A stretch of 64,000 nt of DNA. It comes from Paraspadella gotoi. Its lineage: Eukaryota > Chaetognatha. The notes beneath the pieces are model-generated. The model was not told the DNA's origin and made no database searches. It was given only the letters and a program-made list of their open reading frames with translations. A program made the translations under genes and the position numbers. Every line of letters starts with the position of its first letter. Position 1 is the stretch's first letter. The stretch is taken from positions 23,322,403-23,386,402 of the forward strand of contig CM119263.1 of the NCBI GenBank assembly GCA_051294375.1. The letters run 5' to 3'. Positions 56,691-64,000 of this stretch are shown in pieces.

Positions 56691-58222
56691 TAAAAAGTAA
56701 AAATTACCTAATTAATTAATCAATAAGTCACGCAATCTAGGTTTCGAATAAAAGGCAAGACTAAATATTGAATTTATTTTACTTTATGATTTACTGTTTT
56801 TGATTTGGGTCAGTTTTTCAAACAGCTTCCAATTCCTCGTGCGAGAAAAAGTGACTTATGTTATGGCACGAAAGTGGTAATTACGTCGTTTTACCGTTAC
56901 TTTCGGCAGCCATTATTGATATCTAATAAAAGCTAAGATCAAGCAGATTCTGAAAATGTAGTTGGTTTTAATCTACAATGAACTATTCTCTCGTAATAAA
57001 GGAGCCAATTTAATCCTGAAAGAGCTCGAAAACCCTGTACTCTGTATTGTATATGTGTATGTAAATGCACTTGTAGATTGTACATAGGACTATAAGTCAG
57101 AAGTTCTGACAGAACTCAACAGACTGAAATACTCCGGGTATCGCATTCCTGGCGCTTTATTAGAATAATCAATATATTGATATCTATTGATATTTACCTT
57201 AAAGTAAGTTACTAACATTGCAGGGTAACTTTTATTTTATTATTAAGAATTCGTCACAAACATATATTTTTAATGGTTTATTGGCAAGAAATGAGAAAAC
57301 AAAACGAGAAATGATCAATTTGTATACAAAGAAATATATTGTGATTGTATAGAATAATAGGAATATTAAGACTACATAAGGTTTCAAATATAAGTCACAG
57401 TTCGAACGAATTTCGGAATTAAAAACTGTTCTTGAAAGAAAACGTAACAGTAACAAAAAAAATCTCATGCGAAATTCCTATATAAAAAATGAAATTTAAT
57501 AGTAACGAAACTTAAATTTTGCACGAGTACACGTTTCCACTCTTAGAGAACCTCGCAATTAAGTTACATTCGCATTCAAATTGATTTAGTCATGTTAGTA
57601 TGAGTTTTAAGTATTCATTGCATACGCACTTTAATTAAGTAGTTATTTTTTTAGAACAAGATCAATAAACTTTAATTGCTATCAGGATTATCACACTTTG
57701 ACACACGGTCGTCGTGAACTTCAGTGGGAACGCTCAAATTTTGTACAAATTTACGTAATGAATTTTTCCCAATCTTCGCATTAACTTTTTGCGACAAAAC
57801 AAATTGCAGACGACAGAGATATAATCATATATGTATCTGTAAAGATCACTGTTTGACATTTTCATTAACATTTTAGTCTGCTGATGAGGTTTTATGGTTA
57901 TGTTGTAAAGTTATTTGAAATACCAATATTTTTTTTTGTTAAAATTATGAATTAATTTTTAATTTTTTTATTCTAACTACATGTTTCGAATTTTTTAAAT
58001 TTTTGTCTTTTAAAATATTTAATAATCTCCGTCATGTGAACGAGTTTAAGAAAAACACTGAATCCCATGTAGCACCGTGGCACTAATCTACGTCTACGCT
58101 TCTCGTGAATAAATCGTCATGTAACTTGCTAAAGATTGGAATGCTGTGTGTGAACCAGTTTGGCACGAGTAGATATATTGACTTTCTCATTTTCCTCGAA
58201 CAAGCGACTCCGAGTGTCGTCG

Positions 58223-60990
58223 TCACTTGCTCCTTTCGTTTCCACCGCCTTCCGACAGATCGAGCGACTCGGTGTTGTTGTTTTCTTTATTGTGGAGATT
58301 CTTTGGCACATTCATCTGGTTTTTCAAAGTCGTCTGTTGCAATTGAGTCGTCGTTAAATTGCTGTTTATGGTCAAATCGAAGGAATCGTTGGAGCCTTCG
58401 TTGTCGTCCCTGTCAGCGTCGTAACTTCTTACGCGCGTCACTTGGCCGATGTATTGGGGGTTGGAGGCTTTCCTCTTATTGACCCGTGGGGGCAATGCCG
58501 CTTGATCGGCGATGAGGCTCTGGGGGTGAAGAGCTGAGGTTGCGGCGCTGGCGGTGGGGAGGTGGTTTGCGGGGGCCGATGGAGGCGAGGCGGAAGAGGC
58601 GTAGTCTTGCGGACTGGGCGACGACGCCGGGGGGGATTTGGTGGCATCGTGGGGCGCATGCAAGTGATGGAACGGTGAGGCGTCGCGAGAATCGCGCGCA
58701 AATAGCGCCAGGACGCCGTTGGAGGCTGCGATGCCGGCGGCCGTGGGAGGTGGTGGAGTGTCTCCGTGCAGAGGGTAACCTCCGCGAGCAGGGTAAACGG
58801 CGCCCGGGACGCCGACCGTCGAAACAATCGGCGGCGTCAAGGAATGTTCCTTTCGCGAGGGCGACTGACTGCCCTCCGATGAAAAGTCGCTTGAGCCGAG
58901 TGGAAGGTCGGAGGAGGAAAAGTAACCGTGTTGTTGAAACGCCTGTTTAGTATATAATGTTTAATTATCATTATGTTATTATTTTAAATTACCTAGGTTT
59001 TAACAAATATCCGAGTTTTACAAACCTGCTGTTTCTGTCTCATCCGCTGGTTGTGGAACCAATTAATGACGGTTCTGATTCCCAATCCTAAAGTCTCAGC
59101 CAGCTGTTCGATTACATTGGTGCTCGGGTAAGGATCTTTCACGAACGCATCCTAAAAAGCGAAGTTTCAGCATATTTCAGAAGAGTCAGAGATGCGGTGA
59201 AGAAGTTAGTGCCAATTGTGCGAACACACCGAAAATTCTATTACTCATTTTCATAATCTGTCTAAATAATGATACAAATTTACAACACGTCTTTCTTACT
59301 CTCAATGCGTTTTTCTGATCTTCGGTGAAGAGAATCCTGGGCTTTTTGTTTGTTGGACTGTCGTTTGGCGAGTTGTTGGCGTGGGCGCCACCGTTGGCGC
59401 CACCGTGTCCGCCCGTGCTACGCGCCCCTTCGTGGTCTTCGCTCTCCGAGTCGGCGGCGCCCGAGTTGGCGTGACTTGCGCCGTTTGTTGTCGCGCCGCC
59501 AGAGGACGAAGCGTCGAAATCGAAGAGGCGCTCTTTGCGTTTTCGGTTCCCTGTAACACCGACGTATCCGAGAATTAACATTTTATACCTCAAAATGGGC
59601 ATTGGGCATTAAATTTTTCAATTTTTTTTAATGAATTCTGATAGAGCTTTAAAAGTTAGATAAAGGTTATTAATACAAATTTTTTAAATTTTTTTTTTTT
59701 ATTGATAAAAATTTTAAAAAACTATAAAATTCAGCCAATGATGATGATGATGATGATTTTTTAACGTTTTTTCTGTTTTTAACCAATTTCTTGTCAAAAT
59801 TTTTAAAAATTGTAGTACTAACTTTCATTTAACTTTTCAAGCTCTATAGGAATCCGTTCTTAAAAACTAATTTTTAAAAAAAAAATTTTTGTCATTTGTT
59901 ATATATTAATAAATATTTAAAAGCTTCAGTGCAACAACCCAATGAACTAATTCAAAAAGTTGCATTGAAAATCGATTTAGTAATACAAGGAAAAAAGGAA
60001 TTTTTTTGAGAGAATTAAAAGTTATAAAAAGTGTTCAATTTTGGCCCGCCTTATGGGCAAGCTGCATACGACTAAATTACCTCTGATCTGTTCATTCTTG
60101 AAAACTTTCAGCTTGTCGATATTCTCGGCGTCCTGCAGCCACATGTGCATTCTGATGAAGGGCTCACGTCCCTTGAGACTCAGAAGGTGCCACGGTTTCG
60201 GCTTCGACAGCAACTCGCTCACAGAACCCTGGGAAAGCCCCAGCACCGCTTCGCCGAACGTTTTTTGTCCGATGTTGTTGAATTGTAGCACTTCTTTCAC
60301 CCTGAAAGAACGCAATGGGAGAAAAAGAGTCAGTTTTGTTCGTTGAAAGTAGAATTGTTATCTTCAATTTTCTCTTGTTCCTTTCAGTTGACTAACCTGG
60401 ATGTAATTGCGAGAGTGTTGAGTTCCTGAGTCATGGCAGCAATCTCGAGCAGCGACGGTTGAAGCTGCAGCAGCTTTCCGCCGCTTCTTTCGGATTTCGA
60501 GGTGCCGCAAGAAGTCGAAGTCGGCGAGGAGTGGTCACCTAGGAGCGAAGGTGAGGGTAATGCTTAAATGCTCTCTCTCTCACTTTTTCTCTCTCTCTTT
60601 CTCGTTCTCTCACACTCTTAAACACTAACCTTTTGACCGCGACCCAGAATTGTGACTTTTATTTCCTCCGACTATGGCGTTGTTGGCGAGACAATTGGAG
60701 GCGGAGGCGCCGTGAGAGGGGGTTCTGGCTTTTGGCACGTGATTCGGGTAGACAGGTGTGGTGGATACGACGCCCGGCACCGATGCCGGGGGAAAGCCGA
60801 GGGAGGAAGGACTCGGAAGTTCCGTCTTCAGCGGCGGCGAATAGTGATTCATGGATTTGTGGCCTTTTTGGGAGGCAACGGGAAAAGGGTAGGTAAGCTT
60901 TTCTATGGCTTGATAATTTATCAATCATACACTATAAAACCTTCATGATGTGTATGTGCTTTTGGAATTTTTGTCGTTTTTTTTAAATTG

Positions 60991-61042
<52 letters not shown>

Positions 61043-62053
61043 TGATTTAAAAAAGAGTTACTCTTTAATAATGGAGTGGTTTTTTTTATAAAAATACTAA
61101 CTTTTCTTTATTTATTATAATTTGTTTTAACAAACACTTTCAACTAACCTTTTGCCTTTGCCCCCATCAAGTTGTAAGGGTTGGGACTCTCCCGGTTCTG
61201 ATGATTTATTTGCTGCTCCTGCATTATGGACAGCGCCCTCAGTTCTTTCTGTAAATGCAGATCGGCCGGGGCCGGCGCCGCGTCATCGGCGGGCTTGGCG
61301 AGTCGCGGAGCCGCCCCCGACGAGGGAGGGAACTTGGCGCCGTTCGACGTCACCGTCGTCGTCGTCGACGACGTCGAGATCGGCGACGAAAACGGTAGAG
61401 GGAGGGACAGGGAGGCTGCGGCCGCTGCGGCAGCCGCGACGGCGGCGGAGGAGGATCCCGTCACCGGGTGTTTGCATTGAAAGTCGTTGTAGGAGGCGAA
61501 GTCGATCGGGGAGTTGGCATGCGGAACCTTAGATGGCGGAAGGAATAATTATTTGTGTGACCACGTGTGTGATGTGTATTTGTAATATGCGGTTGACTTA
61601 AACTGCGGAGCAATCTCGATCTCACCTGCCCGCCGGCGTTCAACTGCCCGGTGCGCATAAGCTTGTCCGGAGGAATCTTGTATTGCGATGCGACCAATTT
61701 GGGGATGGCCTCCTGATCCTCCAGGAACATCTTCATTCGAATGAAGGGCTCGCGGCCTTTCTGAGTCAACATGTGCCAGGGCTTCGGTCGCGCCAACAGG
61801 TCGGACACCGAGCCTTGCGACAGACCCAGGATACTCTCACCGAACAACCGTTGACTTTTGGTAGAAGGCAGGGAGAGAGGGAGGTAGAGGGGAAAGATGG
61901 AAAATAAAGGGGAAAAATTGGGAGAGGTTAAAGAATAGAAAAGTAGAATCGGTTAATCGCGGGAATGAAATTTATTCGCAACGCCGAGCCGTCGAGACGA
62001 GCATCGTCCAGGCTCGCCGATTTATTCCGGTAATTTTTCCCCCCACTTCTAGA

Positions 62054-62084
<31 letters not shown>

Positions 62085-62085
62085 C

Positions 62086-62138
<53 letters not shown>

Positions 62139-63981
62139 CAGAGAGAGAAAGATATGGTGTCTTCTCCCAGGGGCGACAGGGACGACGTTCGCTCGGCGGA
62201 TCAGCTGTTGCCTTCTGATCGATTGCCTCGCAAACGCGCGGGAAATCGTCTCTAATCTTCCCAATCAATTACGATCCATCGACGCGACGGTTCTCTCTCT
62301 CTCTCTCTCTCACCGTCTCCATCTTCGTCTCATCTCTCTTTGTGTCTCGCCGTTGACACCCAACCCCCCACCACCCTCACCGTCCACCCCCTCACCTAAT
62401 GGAATACTGGCTGAGTAATTCTTTTATCTTGGAAACGACTTCGTCCGTGTTGAGATTTGCATATTTGTCGAATTGATTCTGCGTCACTGGAGGGAGTGCG
62501 GCGCGAACGGGCTTGTAAGGGATGAGAGGGATGGATGGCGTCTGAATGGAATTGGCAATGGATTGCATCTACGAGAGAAGGAAAAGGAGAGAGAGGGGGG
62601 AGGAGGCGTTTTGAGGGGGGCGGAAGTGGTCTACAAGTCTTCGAAATATCAAATTTGGATAAATTTGGATATTTTTTTTCATAATTAGGTTAAAAATCTC
62701 AGAAAGAATGTTTCCCCGCCGTTTCGCCTTTTGTCTCACCTGGGCCAGCGGCGACATCCCGGAGGAAACGGCGGCGGCGATGGAGGAATTGACGGCGTTG
62801 CTGTCGAGGTGGTTGGAGGTTGGCGGGATGAGCGAAGCGAGGGAAGAGTTGATGTGGTTGGCGATGGCGGCGTGAGACTTGGGCGACAGAAGCGCCTCGT
62901 TGGCGTCGCGGATCGAAGGGTGTAGATGATTTGGCAGCGCCGCTAGCGCCGACAGTTGCTGCAGAGCCGCCGCGTTCATGGAGGACAGGTGCCCGAGGCC
63001 GAGGGTCTGCAGGGCGGCGGCCGAAGCAGCAGCGGCCGCGGCGGATCCGAGACTTCCGAGAGGTGGGGCGCCGCCCACTGATCTCGGAGACTCGGGACGG
63101 CCGGTCTCCTCCTTCACTTCAGACTTGTACCCGCCCTGATCGAGGACGGATCTCCTCGACGAAGCTTTGGACGACGCCTCGGAACCGCGCGGCGACATTT
63201 GCGACCGCGCCGCCGCCACCATGTCGAGAAACTGCGCCTCCTCCGAGGCGGCGAAGGCTGCGCTGTTGCGCCGGCCGCGGTGAGACGCGTACCTATCGGC
63301 GTCGAATCCCAGCAGCGAGTTTTGCTTGTTAATCTCGTCCAGCTGCTCCCTGTAAATGCGGGCAACGAAATCTTGGACGGACTCTTCGGTCGACCGCGGC
63401 GGCGCCGGCACTGCGGCCTCATCTCTCTCCGTCTTGACGCTTTCCTCGCGGCGCTGCAGCTTGGGAGGCGTGGCTTCTTCCTCTCGTTTCCAAGGCGCCC
63501 TATCGTCGGCGTCAATGACGAGGCGCGTCGGGCTTGAAGGCGCCGGCGACGGGGACGATTTTCTCCTAAACGCCGTCATCGTCATGTCGATGGGATCTTG
63601 GCACGGACTGGCGCTGCGTTCCGATTCGGCGCCGTCGTCGCTGCACCCTTCCGCGCCGGGAGCGCCGCCGTCTCGTTGCGCCCTCAGGTCCAGCCCGAAG
63701 GCGCCGTCGGGAGCGACGTCGCCGGTGTCTCCGGCGCCGCTTCCGCCGTGCTGCATGGCCAACTGCGCCTCGGAGAGGATCTGAGTGATGCGCTCTTCCG
63801 TTTGCGGATCTTCGGCCCGCGCCGTCGCCGGCTCTCGCCCGCGCTTCGGGTTGAGCGACTTTAAAAATTCGATGTTCTCTTTGTTTTGAACCCACACGTA
63901 CATCTTGCGGTAAGACTCTCGGCCCTTCTCGGTCAGCTTGTCCCAATGCTTGGGTTTGGATAGAAGCTCGCTCACGGTGCC
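58223..63981 (-). CDS. Cut/CUX homeodomain transcription factor, 5' part off-window
   Basis: Ten exons (minus): 62740-63981, 62396-62568, 61626-61854, 61149-61527, 60630-60863, 60397-60538, 60081-60301, 59300-59550, 59026-59151, 58223-58942. They total 3717 bases in one frame, 1238 residues plus stop. The first exon here starts inside CUT repeat 1 ([20 protein letters not shown]), so the upstream part lies beyond 64000. CUT2 spans two exons ([14 protein letters not shown], then [20 protein letters not shown]). CUT3 likewise (LNTLAITSR, then [19 protein letters not shown]). The homeodomain is split between exons ([16 protein letters not shown], then [10 protein letters not shown] to [15 protein letters not shown]), close to Drosophila Cut. 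CUT repeats and homeodomain bind DNA cooperatively in the nucleus. Linkers are rich in Ala, Ser and Pro. Exons are strongly GC-rich at third positions. Introns carry GA and ATT microsatellites. A 240-codon last exon encodes a Ser/Pro-rich tail. Confidence 0.97.
59628..59830 (+). repeat. Family D fragment in a Cut intron
   Basis: Shares the aattctgatagagc core with other family D copies; strongly diverged. Confidence 0.5.
60991..61041 (+). repeat. (ATT)n microsatellite
   Basis: About 17 ATT units in a Cut intron. Confidence 0.95.
62053..62152 (+). repeat. GA-rich microsatellite
   Basis: GA array with CGAG and CAGAG interruptions in the Cut intron that splits CUT2. Confidence 0.95.
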
Positions 63982-64000
63982 CTGATGGGTTTAAGATAAA

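Larger units (their letters stand above)
51354..58222. other. Repeat-rich intergenic DNA
   Basis: Contains family C, D and G elements, a TTAGGG-like tract and a decayed retroelement, listed separately. The part 57480-58222 lies directly 3' of the Cut stop codon and probably includes its 3' UTR. No further exon seen. Confidence 0.45.

Noticed and set aside
62931-63784. Several plus-strand frames opposite the Cut exon
   Set aside because: Antisense shadows in GC-rich DNA; the minus strand carries the CUT-repeat protein with consistent splicing.

Overview
The window is nuclear DNA from an invertebrate animal, most likely an arthropod or another protostome. The genes have spliceosomal introns, and the homeodomain, CUT, RXR/USP and Sprouty sequences are typically protostome. 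Introns and intergenic DNA are AT-rich and full of microsatellites and short non-autonomous repeats. I cannot name the species. Three runs of N lie inside or beside simple repeats.

Layout. 1-11,080: no convincing gene; pyrimidine- and purine-rich tracts, GA/GAAA microsatellites and a few CpG-rich patches. 11,511-13,262 (minus): an intronless Sprouty-like coding sequence. 14,400-20,275: repeats only. 20,276-25,454 (minus): a four-exon Ly6/uPAR-like, probably GPI-anchored protein whose introns hold most of the mobile DNA. 27,147-29,687 (plus): a small signal-peptide plus single-TM protein with two homologous, apparently alternative, terminal exons. 34,686-41,636 (minus): a complete 11-exon RXR/USP nuclear receptor of 486 aa. 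44,670-51,353 (minus): a six-exon gene for a 1238-aa protein of unknown family with a C-terminal Arg/Ser domain. 51,354-58,222: repeats and a decayed retroelement. 58,223-63,981 (minus, running off the right edge): ten exons of a Cut/CUX gene, with the end of CUT1, complete CUT2 and CUT3, and the homeodomain.

Exon models were built by hand from protein similarity, GT/AG sites and phase. The junctions of RXR, Cut and the RS-domain gene keep one reading frame from end to end, which is strong internal support. The known genes act in signalling and transcription: Sprouty restrains receptor tyrosine kinase signalling, RXR/USP partners other nuclear receptors, and Cut is a homeodomain factor. Nothing in the sequence shows that they form one pathway.

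Mobile DNA falls into recognisable families that I label A to G. A: Helentron/HINE-like element with subterminal inverted repeats and a 3' hairpin. B: tRNA-like SINE with a 5' hairpin. C: short SINE-like element with a conserved tail. D: AT-rich element. E: short TIR element filled with TTAGGG-like repeats. F: TIR element with a nested A insertion. G: foldback elements carrying a hammerhead-like motif. The most interesting items are the small TM protein with duplicated terminal exons, the divergent AF-2 helix of RXR, the orphan RS-domain protein, and the foldbacks in RXR introns.
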